64,000 nucleotides of DNA from NCBI GenBank assembly GCA_037157565.1, contig JAZHRO010000002.1:38584501-38648500 (forward strand), given 5' to 3'. Both the position numbers and the translations under genes were made by a program. Under the pieces are notes generated by a model. The model saw only the letters and a list, made by a program, of their open reading frames with translations. It ran no database searches and was not told where the DNA came from. The DNA is from Thalassia testudinum. Taxonomy: Eukaryota > Streptophyta > Magnoliopsida > Alismatales > Hydrocharitaceae. The first letter of the stretch is position 1. Each line of letters starts with the position of its first letter. Shown here piece after piece: positions 22,565 through 35,335 of the stretch.

Positions 22565-22880
22565 AGCGATTATCACTAGTAATATTTGGTTTGGAATTGA
22601 AAATATTCAAATATCACTAGTGATGCTTCAAATACCTCCGATGATATTAGATTCAAAACTAAATATCACTCATGATATTTCAAATATCAGCTGGGATATT
22701 TAGTTCTTCAATATTTAAATATCATGGATTATTTTCTAATATTATCAATGATATTTAACTCAAAATTGAATATCAAGGATGTTATTTTAAATATCGCAAG
22801 TGATATTTAGTTTAAAATTAAAATATCACCAATGCAATTTAGTTTAAAACTAAAATACTACTTATTTTTGCCTAAATATC
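22565..22880. repeat. Cluster of ATATCACTAGTGATAT-like palindromic repeats
   Basis: About a dozen degenerate copies of AAATATCACTAGTGATATTT and half-copies, in both orientations and separated by AAAACTAAAT-type spacers. The same type occurs at 6150-6270. They probably belong to the interior of the CACTA element. Confidence 0.6.
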
Positions 22881-23439
22881 ATTGATGCAATTTATTTCTA
22901 TAAACTAAAAAAATGATAGGGGCTAAAACTTGAAATACATACATAAACATTTCTCTATAAAAAGCTAAGAGACGAGTGGATGAAACCTAAATAGTCATAT
23001 GTTTAAAGTGTGCCTTTGTTTGCTTCCAAGAAATGATAACTCCTTTTTTTTATTATTCTGAAAAAAATTTTCATTCCTTGTGTACAAGTAAGAAGAGCGA
23101 GTGATGGCAAGTGAAGGACAAAAGGGAGATGGAGAGGGGTAAGGAGAGGTGGAGGAGAAGGGTTACCTTCTGGTGGAAGAAGCGATAGCAACAAAGCTGC
23201 AAGTGGTCGCAACGAGGTTGAGGATGATGACCAAAGGAGGAAGGGGATGCTAAAGTCGAACGATCAACAAAGGAGAGGTAGAGAGTGCGGGAGGGTTCAC
23301 GATAGGGTTTGGGATTCGATGTAGGGGGATTTGGGGTTTGGTGGGAGAAAAAAAATCTAACTTTAGGGTTAATTTTCATTCTTATGCCTATTCCGTGCTT
23401 TATTTTTTCTTATTTTCTTAGCTTTTGCAAACAAATTTT
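22881..23439. other. CACTA right arm, low-complexity, no gene
   Basis: A minus-strand CT-rich stretch (23071-23300) opens overlapping leucine- and proline-rich frames without domains. I treat it as non-coding flank of the subterminal repeats. Confidence 0.35.
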
Positions 23440-23770
23440 AACCGATGATAAAAAAAATCTTTTGTCACGGTTGTACATCAGCTCCAAATTTTTCCTTACA
23501 AATCCACCTCCAACCGTGGAAAAAGAATACGTTTGCCTAAGGTTTAAAAATCGTTGGACAATATTAACTTTTGACCACGATTATAAATCGTCTGCAAAAG
23601 TTGGAGAGACTACCAACTTCTCGAAAGCCTTTCTCCGTGAACTTGCCTCCATTCGTGGAAAAAGACTACATTTACCCACGGTTTTAAAATCGTTGGAACA
23701 TATCCGCTGAGCTGGCTTCAATCGTTTTATAAAAAGTACGTCGTTGATTAAAGTGAGATGAATTTTTACA
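23440..23770. repeat. CACTA-type subterminal repeats, right side
   Basis: Repeated units such as CCAACCGTGGAAAAAG, GGTTTAAAAATCGTTGG, TTTGACCACGATTATAAATCG and CCCACGGTTTTAAAATCGTTGG occur in both orientations, roughly every 40-60 bp. In CACTA elements such arrays bind the element's own TNPA-like protein. They match the left array at 4980-5140, giving the outer limits of the proposed CACTA element. No CACTA terminal motif is visible, so the ends are eroded. Confidence 0.55.
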
Positions 23771-24979
23771 ATTTATATAACTTATAATAAAAGTATCTCA
23801 AGATTATTCACAAGGAATAGATTAATGTACGAAAATCATTATCAAATTATTTACAAAATTTAAAGTGCAGGAATTTGATTTAAAAGATTTACATCAGAGA
23901 ATGATAATCAAATTCAAAAAAAAAAAATAGAGAAGGACGAAAGATATAAAAGAAATGAACTCTTTAACTTTTCTCTCTACTTCTGTCCGGTGTATTGCTC
24001 CCTCCTCAATGCCTCATATCCACTCATCCTTCTGTTCTTGCCTACACAAAAATATTACACTAAAGGCCCATCTCATAATGAGCCCAATTCCACCCTCTCT
24101 TGAACGGGCTCTCGTAGGTGTATGTGCATGCGTGTGTAATATAGGTACTTAACCCCTCAATTTCAGAGGACAAATCGAGGGACAGAGATCCTTGTATTAC
24201 ACACTCTCTCTCTTTTCTCCACCGAGTTGGGACTAAAAGAGAGGGGGTAGCTGCGTGAATTTGAAATCAAGAGAAGACTGTGATCATTCATGATTGTTGG
24301 GATTTAATCAGGATAAATTAGGGTTTAAGAACTCAATCAAGCTAATTAAACTTGAATTAGAGAATATTTAAATAATTAAACTTTAATCCATGTATTGCAA
24401 TTTAAACCCTAAAGAATCGTAAATAATAAATACGTCCTTTTTAGTTCAAGAAAAGAAAGAAAAAAAATTATAAAAGAACCCCAAAAAAGTAGAAAATTCT
24501 TGCAGAGAGGTCCTTGTGCTGCTGTTCTTCAAAGGCTGAACTGTAGCTTCTTCTACGGCGATGACTCGCCAGAGAGAGGTCGGAATGTCGATCCAACTGT
24601 TGGATGGCGCAAGTGAAAGGTGGAGGGTGGTCATGTGGTGGCCGCTGACTTTGTGGAGGTGGATGATCAGTGATTGGCGTGATGGATGCAACAGTAGCAA
24701 TTGTCGAAGTTGGGGAAGACGATGAAGCTTCGACGATGTCTTGCACATGAAATAAGAGGTCCTTCGACCTCGCATTAAGCTCAAAAGCTTCGAGGTGGCT
24801 CCCCGAAGCAAAGCCCCATGATTAGGGCGTGTGTGATTGTGTGTGAGCATGTGGCAGAGAAGCTTCGAAAAGCTTCAAATGGTAGAGATCGTGATGGGAG
24901 GTAGGAGCAGTCATACTATGAATTAAACTACCCTAAACCTAAATCTAACTACGAGAAACAAAAACCCTAAACTAATTTT
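23771..24979. other. AT-rich DNA, no gene recognised
   Basis: Chance frames only. The minus-strand frame at 24446-24850 is histidine-rich and leucine-rich, with no domain. The low-coordinate end of the reversed LTR at 24980-26221 may lie in this stretch. Confidence 0.4.
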
Positions 24980-26221
24980 AGACGAAAGCGAGTGGAAAGC
25001 AGTGGTGGTGGCAGGCTCGCCGGTGACAAATGAGGAGGTAATTGGAGCTGGCGACAAGGTTTGGTGCCATCTCTAGTGGTAGGGAGGACGGCGAGGAGAA
25101 GGGGAAGAGAAACCCCCTATCCATTTCAGCGATAGGGCAGCGGGACGAAGGGGCTAAGAAGCTCCATGGTCCGTCAATGGCGCATGTCAAGGACAAAGGA
25201 GGAGAGGCTTTTGACGCACGAAATCTAGACCCCCTGACAGAGTGGACCATTGCGAGTCTTTATAAGATGAATACCATTGCAAATGAGGTGAGAAATCCTT
25301 GATTGGAGCTTGTTTGGCAGCAAACAAACGCGTGGTCTTCGGCCATGAATTCCAAGCACCATAGATGGAAACTCAAGCTATGAAGAGCATCTTCAGACAT
25401 GGCATTGGATTGCGATCAATCCCACCAAATTTGGTGGGATTTGATCGAGGGGATTAAGAGAATTTTCTCCTCAAATCTTGCCCTATGCGAGTTGATGAGT
25501 TGTAGCTGCCAAAGGTGGAAGACGCTGATGTCATCATGACGTTAGCGGGGGATCATAATGAAAGGAATTTAGACCAAAAGTAAGGATTTTGGACTAAAAT
25601 GCAATGAATTCAAAAATTAGAGACTATTATGCAAATTAGGAAGAAATGGGGTCCAAATAGTCCCAACTTTTTAGGGTAACCTAATTTAGATCCAAGGAAT
25701 CTAATGGTAACTTCAATTTTGAGTTTGATGAAATTTTCTCGATAAATTTACAGTTTAACCCAAAATGCATTAATTATGAACCTTAGTTTTTGATTTAGGT
25801 CAAATTGGGTTCATTTTGTCAATTTGATTAATCCAAACTTTATTTAATATTTTTAAATGATTTTTAAAATGTTTAGATTTCATTTATTTCCATTATAACC
25901 CTGTAAATTTAAGGGAGGCTATAATTAGGGTCTTTATTTAAGATTTAGCTTTCAATTTTAATATAAACCCTGAATCAGTTAATACAAGCCTACTTGTTAC
26001 AAATTTGAGCTCATTTGACCTTCAAGTGAGTGTAGGTTTATCCTTTAGTTAATATGCATTTGTATTAGTCTGTTAAAATAGCATAATTAACTAATTTTAA
26101 TGTCATTCCTCATAATTCTTTGTATCATTAAGTTATACCCTTTTGTCGATTGATAAGAAGAATTTAACCTTAGAACTTAGCCAAATTAAACTAGTTATGG
26201 AGGATGATGGTGTTACCATCA
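24980..26221 (-). mobile_element. Athila-type LTR relic, reversed
   Basis: Read from 26221 on the minus strand it starts TGATGGTAACACCATCATCC, then ATAACTAG and GGCTAAGTTCTAAGGTTAAAT. This matches the start of the 19550 LTR. It continues with the family's run of CCTAATTTAGG, TTTTGACC and 'ATTTTGGTCC' phrases. The far end is not clearly defined and no target duplication was found, so the left limit is approximate. Confidence 0.5.
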
Positions 26222-26819
26222 TTATCCAATGCAAAATCCATATTTTCTAGTAGTATATATTTCAACTTATTAAATTTCTAAAATCAATCTTATAGAGTAA
26301 TTTCAATTATTTTTTATTATCTTTTTAAGAACTTGTGCATCTAAAGTACCTTTCAAATCCTTCATGTTTCTTGGTCATTATTTTTTTTGCTGGAAAGTGT
26401 TGCTCGAATAAGCAGGCCAAACCTAAAGATAGTAAAAATCATGAATATGGTTGGCAATAAATGTGCATGAGGTCTCCTTCGCGTAGGAAATTGGATTTAA
26501 GTTACTCTTGTTAGAGAAGTTTGTTGGAGGAAATAACTGCTTCAGATGGCTCAGATCAGTGAGCAGCACCACTCTATCTATGGACAGATCTGACTTGTTG
26601 TTTTATAGCTATACCCTCAACAGTTTGCAGAAAATACAAAATATATCATGGACTACAAATACATCATATGCTAAATACATAAACCATAACAACTCTCACA
26701 TGGTTTCATTTCTACCTCAGTGAATCACCATGCCCAGATCCAATGATATTTAAATTTAAGTGGCCGGAGCATACATCAATTTTTCTTTGAGTAACTAATA
26801 TTCAAAGTGGCTGACCAAC
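26222..26819. other. No gene recognised
   Basis: AT-rich DNA between two LTR relics. A 71-residue chance frame (26508-26723) has no domain. Confidence 0.4.
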
Positions 26820-27641
26820 CGATGGGAACACCATCATGAGCCCTATCTAGCTTATTTTGATCCGAAAAAGAGAACAAAATCTCCTACATAACCAATTAGA
26901 TGTCTTAATTCCATGAATAACCATTCTGAGATAAAACCAAGAACCAAGGGGTAAAACTGTAATTTTACCATTGCAGTACAACAACGGGTTTTCTCAAGGG
27001 CTAAACACAGGTCAAATGGTCTTAACAAGATAAAAAGTGAGTTGGTTCAGACAGAAAAGGGTTTGTGCGAATTCTAGGAATTAAATGACTTCTTGTAACC
27101 CTAAAACAGACCCACTTTATTTAACAAGGTTATGATCAATATAAAATTCACCTAAGCCCTATAAAAATCATATAAAAATATTCTCTAGGGTTTAAAACCT
27201 TCAATTTGACCGTTGGAACCTATTTTGACCTAAAATGGGGTCTCAGACAAATATTTGCCCTAAATTATGTTTTTACATAAATTACCCTATCAAACATGGT
27301 CAAACCCAAAATCCAACCTCACCGTTAGATTCTTAGGTTCAAATTAGGTTTGTACCAAAATTTGGATCTAAGGGGAATTCATCTTGACCCACTTTGCAAA
27401 TAAGTCCAACCCAATTACATTTCTAACCCTAGATTTCAAAAACCCTTACAATTGACCCCCTATCTCCTTCTTCATTCTTTGCAATTAGGTCCCTCCACCA
27501 TTATAGCGGAGGGAATCCTACTCCGGTGAGGTTGCAAGGACAATTTCTCTCTAATCACTCAGAGAATCTCCTTCAAAATTGAAAGGAAGATTCTCTAAGA
27601 AATCTCCTCAAATGTGAACCTAATTTGAGGCCCTACTTGGT

Positions 27642-27678
27642 ACCAAATCTCTCATGCAAACGCATGAGAGATTCGGGT
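27642..27678. promoter_or_regulatory. LTR dyad upstream of TATA (copy 1)
   Basis: Arms AAATCTCTCATGC and GCATGAGAGATT around a 4-base AAAC loop. It lies 79 bp before the putative TATTTAA box at 27758-27764. Homologous dyads with different arm sequences occur at 54522-54556 and 61488-61523. Confidence 0.6.
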
Positions 27679-28310
27679 CTCTTTCGAGTTGCCATCTCCG
27701 ATGAACTTGCCATTCCTGGAAGCTTGACTTCCAAGCACAAAATCGAACTCCAGGGCCTATTTAAGCAAACCCAAATCACCCCGCATCGGCCAAGATTGAA
27801 ATTGATCGGAAAAACCCCTCAAATTCATCTCTCGTCCTCTGGCCAGTTTGCTCATCAAGCTCTGGAGACCTTCCCTGATTTCCCTCGTCACCAAGCCACA
27901 ATACCGATGGCAGGTTCCTCTCCCTTACGTTCATCCGCGTCGCGCAGTACCTATCGACGCCTCTGCATCCCCTTCGTCCTCGCCGACCTCCCTCACTGAG
28001 CACCTTCGTCTCCGACGTCGGTGATACGCACAGACGCCATCCTTGCCTCCCTCTTCGTCTCTTCACTCTCATATAAGTCCTCTCACCCTCTACTTTATTT
28101 TTCCCTCTTTATTTCCCTCGAACGACCACTACCACACTCCACCACCATCATCCCCTTCACCTCCGGCCACCACTCCGGTGAGTTCGCCCCACCTCCACAG
28201 ACCATCTCCCTCCTTGCCGACCAGTCCATAAGCTCCGCCCCGACTCACTGAATGTAACCCCTCACTCCATACACTCCGCCACTCACCCACAAGGGCCCCC
28301 GAACACACCC

Positions 28311-30964
28311 TGTTATGACCCAGTTCCCGAATCCCTACAGGGCTCGAGACCGGCTCGACTCGACTAATCCCAAGACCCAGTCGTCCAATAAAAAATAACC
28401 AAAAAGTAGGAAAGTAAACCACATTCACTATGCTAAGTAACTAACAGTAAAAGAGTACAAGCAGTAAGGAAATAAAAACTCCTAACAGTACATATCACCA
28501 CCACAACAGTAAAGCAGAAACAAGTACAGAAACGCAAACGGAAACAAGAGTCAGAACTCACTAACAAAATAAAGTACAACAACAGGGAGACTACTGCTGG
28601 ACTCGACTGGGTCCAGCACCCTCTGCAGCCGGTGACTCGGGCTGCTCAACACCTGGACCTGAAAAGGGTTACGAGTAAATAGAGTCAGCGAACGCTGAGT
28701 AGAGTGGCAACCAACTAACTAAAGCAGTAAAAGCTAACAGGTAAACTATCTATTCCAATTACTTTATTTTACAAGTTATTCTTTTTCACCTATTGGTTTA
28801 TTTTTCAAATCTCTTTCTTGATCTCGAATGTTCCTTGTGGGAACGAACTTGATTGAAGTCTTTTCCGAAGAGTAGAAGGCACACGTGGTGCTCTCCTGGC
28901 CGGGAGAGTCCCCCGTGGTGATCCTACACCCAGTCAACCACCCCAAGGTCACGGACAGACATAGCGATGACTATGGCATGCGCGATAAGTACACGGGTAG
29001 CTACCCCGCACTGGCACGCGGTTAGTCATTTCCGGTAATGGGTATGCCCAAAGTACAACATGGAACAGTATAGGGCCTAGCCCTCTCAATAACAGGGGTC
29101 TAGCCCCTCAGAACCAAACAGGAGTCTAGCCCCTCCACAGTCAGCGCACCCTCGTTTGACTACCCTGGTTTGCCCAGTGGGCCTAACAAGTCAGTGTAGG
29201 GTGGCTAGCTGAACCCCGGGCCCCGTCGGGTGGCTAGCTCTCTCCCTACACTAGTAGCTCTCCCCGGTACAGTGTACGTAAGGGCCAAGAAGTCGGTGTA
29301 GAGTGGCCAATCCTAACCTCGGGTCCCAACCCAAGGGCGACTAGCTTCGCTCTATGCTAAACAGGGGACAGTCGCTCTCCTTGGTGCCACGTACTCAAGG
29401 GCCGGCACATTTCCCACTCACATTTCCAGATCCATTCCATTTATTCACAAGAGCTCTACTCCTAATTCCCTGAAGGGTTCATGCTCGTATTTCTCATGCC
29501 ATCCCATGCTAGGTTTCATTATTCACATTTCCATTCTCAGGATATACACATGCAGCTCGTATTTCCATCATTTAACGTATACAACAGGTAATGTCACAGG
29601 TAACTGTTTACCTAACACAGGTATTTCATATTTCACAGGCAGCTCTTGTTATTAACAGGCAATTGTTAACATTTCTATTCATTCATTTAAGACTGCAATT
29701 TCAAACACGCATACAAACAGTGCAAGTACTTCTCGTCCTACGATTCATGCCACATCCTAGGCTTCTAGTTATCCAATTTCACATATGCACTCAGGGTTTA
29801 TAATTAAATTAGTGGAAGACCACTCTACCAGACAACCCGGGAGTATTGGGGGCTCTAACGGTAGGCTCTCGTGCCTCAGCAAGCCCTGAACCTGCAACTG
29901 ATCGAAGTCCTATAACAAGGAACATACCACAATGGAACATTCAGAATAGTATAAAAGGCCTTCTAACAAGTAGAAGAACTCACAAGGAAAACATCGATAT
30001 CTTGTTTGCATAAAACGGACCTCAAACAAACCCTACATGGGTTAAAAACATGACTGCAGACCTAAATCAGACATCTAGCACAAGGTCCAGACGTCTCAAA
30101 AGTAAGCAAAAACTCATCTCAGGTTCTGTGTCGACCTCAGACGTCCAAAACCTCTTCTAGACCGTCTAGACCCAGCTCCAGACGTCCGACCTCTCCTCCG
30201 GACGTCTAAGAGTGCTTTCGGTCGTATGGTAAGCTGTCCAGACGTCCGAATCGCATGGGAGGGCATGCCCCGCGCCTTCTCGAAGCTGTCTCTGCACGCG
30301 AAAGGCAAAATCCACCGCTTTTAGCCATGCAGATCGAGGCTGCGGTGCGGCCTGCATGGCCGTATCTGTAAAAAGAACGTACCTTCACGGAAAGTTGCTT
30401 TCAGACGTCCGGTATAGTCACCAGAAGTCCGCCCCATCGTCTGGACGTCACGCCAGACGTCTGATTCTGGAAAAATCCCAGAATCAGAGTGACCTGCTGC
30501 TCTCCCTCGCCACACGCAATCGCGGCCTCGCCTCCCTGCCTGCAGCAAGTGTTGAGGATGTCTCCCTCGACGCACTGCTTCGGCCGTGCACCCTCCGGCG
30601 AGACCCCATGAGCTCGCAAGGTCAAGCTCTTCCTCCTCTCCTCATGCCGCCTCTCCTCCTCGTCACGGCTCTCGCGCTCTCTCTTGCTCTCGCTCCTCTC
30701 GCAGTGGTGGAGAGGAAGGGAAGGTGGCTAGGGTGAAGTGGGGAAGAGAGGAGGGGGAGAGGGCCTTTTATAAGGTGCGTTAGGGTTTGGATGGAGGAGA
30801 GAAGAGGGAAAGAGAGATAAGAGAGGTACTGTCTGCGTGCAGCTCACACGCAGACGTGAAGGCTTGTACCAAAATTTCAATTTCCAGACGTCTGGGAAGG
30901 GGTCCAGACATCTGACCGACAGTCTAGACGTCTTAAAAGGCTCAGGACAGAATGGGTCTTTACA
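28311..30964 (-). mobile_element. Solo chromovirus LTR nested in the Athila-type LTR
   Basis: On the plus strand it starts TGTTATGACCC and ends GGGTCTTTACA, 2654 bp. Flanks CACCC (28306-28310) and CACCA (30965-30969) differ at one base. All family blocks are visible, including a TATAAAAGG box on the minus strand (30764-30772), the dyad CTGATTCTGG...CCAGAATCAG (30461-30487) and AGACGTCT-type sites. Confidence 0.9.
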
Positions 30965-31207
30965 CACCAACACGCACTGCGACAGGGTGCCTTAGGCACG
31001 CGCACTCAAGCAGTCCCATGCCACGCTGACCACTGCAGCATACTCGTCGTGCCTCGGCGAAGCCTCTTGAGCATTCTACCGTAGCCGCGTGGCTGTTTGC
31101 GTGATTTCAGGTACAGGGGCTCACCGCCATTGAAGCGAAGCTCGAAGCAATCTTGCAAGCTTCTCTAGACTCCGCCCGCTCCACGCTTGTGTCCCAGGCT
31201 GCGCGGG

Positions 31208-33811
31208 TGTTAAGACCTGTGACATCAAAACACTTTAAGACGTCTGGAAGTTGGTCCAGACATCTGGACACCTTTCCAGATGTCTGGAAATTAATTTTTG
31301 CGTGCGTACGATCTCTAGCCTGCGTGCGTGCCGCGCGAAGACTGAGCCCCAGCTGCCCTCTTCTCTTCCTTCTTCCCTCGCAGACCTGCAGAAGCTTTTC
31401 CCCACGCCTACAAATACCCCCATCCTCTCACTCATGCCACCCCACTCCATCTTCCTCCTTCCTCCAGCGTGAGAGCGAGAGTGAGAGCGAGCAGCAACTG
31501 CTGCCAGGTGCAGTGGCAGAGAGGAGAGGTGCAATGAGAAGGAAGAGAAGAAAGCGCGTGAGCCATGAGAGAGAGAGCTCGCTGGAGTAGTTCAAGGCCG
31601 GTCGGCGTGCACGCGGAGGAGTGTTGTGCTGAGGAGGTTTCCCCTGGTGCTGCTGCAGCTCGAGCAGCGGGTGAATGAGCGCGGCGCAGCCACGCGCAGC
31701 GGGAAGAAGACGAAGGAGGTTCTGATTCTAGGAATTTTTCCCCGAATTAGACGTATGGACCTACATACAGATGATGTGGACGACGTCTGGAAGAAGCTCC
31801 AGACGACTGATAGGTACGTACTGTGCCTATACCTTCCTTTTTGCGGATACGGCCATGCAGGCAGTTCCACCGAAACTCTGCAGCGTGCTGTGTTTGAGAG
31901 CTTTTGCGTGCGCATGCAGGATTCACTTCGGGAAGGCGCAGGACACGCCCTCCCATGCGGTTCAGATGTCTGGGCGAGTCACCAGATGGCGGAGAGCATC
32001 TCCAGATGTCCGGAGAGGTGGTCGGACGTCTGGAACTAGGTCCAGACAGTTCAGCAGGACCCCTGGACGTTTGAGGAGCAGCGCAGAGCGAGGTATGGAT
32101 CTGGACCCCTTTTAAGACGTCTGGAAGGTGTTCCAGATGTCTGATTTGAGTCAGAATTGTCATTTTTGACCCGTTTAGGGTCCGTTCGAGATTCGATTTC
32201 CGCGTTTAAGATTCCGTTCTTCTTCATATAAGTTCCTCTACTTGTTGGAATGCTTGTTATCATGTTCTGAGTGGTTTCTTGTGGTTAATACTTGTGTTAG
32301 GATCTCATTCTGTTGCAGACTTGGGGGTTGTGGAGGCACGTGGACCTGCCGATCCCACCCCCATTTCTCCCGATTTTGCAGGTAGAGTGGCTTCCCTTAG
32401 TTAATTACAAACTTAACTGCATGTCTGGAATAAATGATAGATCCTAGGGTTTGGCATGAATCCTAGGACCAGAAACACTAGATTGAATGATAGATCCTAG
32501 GGTATGGCATGAATCCTAGGACTAGAAACACTGGAACGATTGTATTGAATGCCTGAATTGCAGTCTTGGAGGAGTAGATAGAATAATAATAATTGCCTGT
32601 AATTGGATAACAGGTGCCTGTGAAATGTAGAGTACTGTTGTTAGTAACTGCTACCTGTAATTCCTGTTGTTTGAAATTAAATACGAGCTGCATGTATATA
32701 AATTGGAAAAGAAAGTTTGAATGTTGGAAACACGTGCTATATACGAATAAACCTGAAATGATGAAACCTAGTATGGCTTGGCCTGAGAAACATGAGCATG
32801 AACCCTACGGGGAATTAGGAGTAGAACTCCTGGAAATAAATAGAACAGAACTGGAAAAGTGAATGGGAAAGTGTGTTGTCTCTTTGGTACGTGGTACCAA
32901 GGGAAGCACATGTTACCTCTTAGTGCAAAGCGGAGCTAGCCACCCTATGGTTGAGACCCGGGGTTAGGTCTGGCCACTTTGTACTAACTTTTGGCCCTAG
33001 ACCCCTGTTATTGAGAGGGCTCTGCCCTATACCGGTTCCGTGCTGTGCCTTGGGCGCACCCTTTAATGGAAATAACTGACCGCGTGCCAGTGAGGGGTAG
33101 CTAGCTGTGCATTTATCGTGCGTGCCGTAGTCACCGTTATGTCTGTCAACGACCTTGTGGTGGTTGACTGAGGGTATAACCACCACGGGGACTCTCTCGA
33201 CCAAGAGAGCACCACGTGCTACTTCTACTCTTCGGAAAAGACTGCAATCAAGATCGTTCCCACGAGAAACATTCGAGATCAAGAAAAAGACCTGATAAAT
33301 GAACCAAGTAATGAAAGAAATAATAATTAGCTGAATAAAGAAGAAATTAAAAATAATAGCTACTTGTCCACCTTTACTGTTCTTCTTAGCTAGCTGGTTG
33401 CCACTCTACTCAGCGTTTCGCTGACGTGTCGTACTTACCACCTTTTTCAGGTCCAGGTGTTGAGCAGCCAGAGCCTACGGCTACGGAGGGTGCTGGGCCT
33501 AGTGGATCCCAGTAGTTGTACTTGTGTTGTACCCATTTTCTATAGTAGTGAGTATTTGTTACACTTTTGTACTCTTTTATTGTAAACTTCATATTCTGTA
33601 CCTGTTTTAATTTCTCTACTGTTGTGGTGGTATGTACTATAGTAGTTGTTTCTTTACTGCTGTACTTTGTTTACTGTTAGTTGCTTGCATGGTGAATGTG
33701 GTTTATTTTACTATTTTTTGGTTACTTTCTCATTGGACAACTGGGTCTTGGGATCAGTCGAGTCAGTCCAATTCTTGTGTCTTGTAGGGATTCGGAAACC
33801 GGGTCATAACA
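31208..33811 (+). repeat. 5' LTR of the deletion derivative
   Basis: Starts TGTTAAGACCTGTGACATC and ends GGGTCATAACA, 2604 bp. Compared with its partner it lacks about 200 bp near 32990 (TTTTGGCCCT joins directly to AGACCCCTG). The palindrome cores are at 31238, 31258 and 31278, exactly 20 bp apart. Confidence 0.93.
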
Positions 33812-33814
33812 GGA

Positions 33815-33826
33815 TGGTATCAGAGC
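33815..33826 (+). other. Primer binding site, tRNA-iMet type
   Basis: TGGTATCAGAGC lies three bases after the LTR end, followed by AAGG. It is identical to the site in the full-length copy. Confidence 0.93.
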
Positions 33827-35254
33827 AAGGCCGACCCATACTTGCAGTCGTTGCATGACAGAGTGCTGTCAGGAGACCCTGGGGACTTCTCTTTTATAGA
33901 CTAAGTACTGCGCATGAGGGGACGTTTGTGCGTTCCCTGGGACGAGGAGCTGTTGAGAGAGCTCCTAACTGAGGCACACAATTCCAGGTTCACCATACAA
34001 CCTGGAAACACAAAGATGTACCATGATTTGAGATGCGAATTTTGGTGGAGGGGAATGAAGCGAGATGTAGGTGAATTCGTACAGCAGTGTTTAGTATGCC
34101 AGCAGGTGAAGACCGAGCATTAGAGGCTTGCAGGACGGTTGCAGCCACTTCCGGTGCTAGAGTGGAAGTGGAGAGCATCACCATGGACTTGGTGGTGGGC
34201 TTGCCCATTACCTAGTGAGGACATGACATAGTCTGGGTGATCGTGGATAGATTAATAAAGACGGCACGTTTCTTATCAATCCGAGTCAGCTTGGGACCAG
34301 CACAGTTGGCAGAGAGGTATATCCGCGACGTGGTACGGCTACACAGAGTTTTGCGAGAGATCGTATCCGATCGGGATACCTATTTTACATCCCAGTTTTG
34401 GACTGAATTTCAGCAGCCCTGGGGACATGGTTAAGGTTCAGTACAGCATACCACCCCCAGACGGACGGACAGTCTGAGCACACAATACAGACACTTGAGG
34501 ACCTTTTGCGTGCTTGTGTACTGGACTAGAGGGGCTCTTGGGAGGAGCAGTTGCCCCTGGAGGAGTTTGCTTATAATAACAGTTATCACTCGAGCATCGG
34601 TATGACACCCTACGAGGCTCTGTACGGACGAAGGTGTACGGCACCCTTGAGTTGGGTTGAGGTGGGGACCAAGTGGGAGGTTGGCCCCAGGCTGATCCGG
34701 TAGAGTCAGGAGGTGATTGAGCAGATTCACAGGAGACTTCGCACTATCAGGAGCAGACAGAAGAGCTATGCAGATCGAAAACGCAGAGAGGTGCAGTTTG
34801 AAGTTGGGGACCACGTCTTCCTTCGTGTTTCGCCAATGAAGGGCCTGCAGCGGTTTGGGGTGAGAGGGAAGCTCACGCCGAGGTTCGTGGGACCCTTTGA
34901 GGTCCTGGAGCAGGTTGGACCCATTGCTTACAAGCTTGCCCTTCCTCCCCAGCTTTCTGGTGTGCACGACGTGTTCCACGTGTCCAACCTTAGGAAGTAC
35001 GTCACCGATCCCAGCCACATTCTGAGTCACGAGAGCGTCGAGGTGGGTGACGACCTGACCAACCCCGAGCGACCAGTGCAGATTCTCGACAGAGCCATCC
35101 GAAGTCTGAGACGGAAGCAAGTACCCCTGGTGAAGGTCTTGTGGAGGAGCCAGCGGTACGAGGAGGCTACCTGGGAGCCTGAGGCGGCGATGCGGGAGCG
35201 ATACCCGGAGCTCTTTGAGGGTACGTCTTTTTTTACTGGCTTCGGTCCTCTTTG
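33827..35254 (+). pseudogene. pol: Integrase remnant with chromodomain
   Basis: It starts inside the RNase H-integrase spacer and includes the HHCC motif ([26 protein letters not shown]; the first zinc His-Pro is altered to QP). The catalytic core follows (MDLVVGLP, then IVSDRDT), then the HPQTDGQSE region, the GPF module and a full chromodomain at 35060-35220 that ends in ELFEG and a natural stop near 35253. One-base deletions shift the frame near 34170 (GTGGAGAGC for GTGGGAGAGC) and near 34427 (CAGCAGCCC for CAGCAGGCCC), and TAG codons occur as well. It is dead, but it preserves catalytic codons lost in the full-length copy. Confidence 0.9.
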
Positions 35255-35335
35255 AGTTTGTTATGTGTATATTGTTCTTTTTCCGCACCCTAGTTAGCGC
35301 AAGTTTCGGGGATGAAACTTCCTTTGAGTTTGTTA

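Noticed and set aside
34431..35288. 285-residue minus-strand frame
   Set aside because: Antisense shadow of the integrase C-terminus and chromodomain, which lie on the plus strand.
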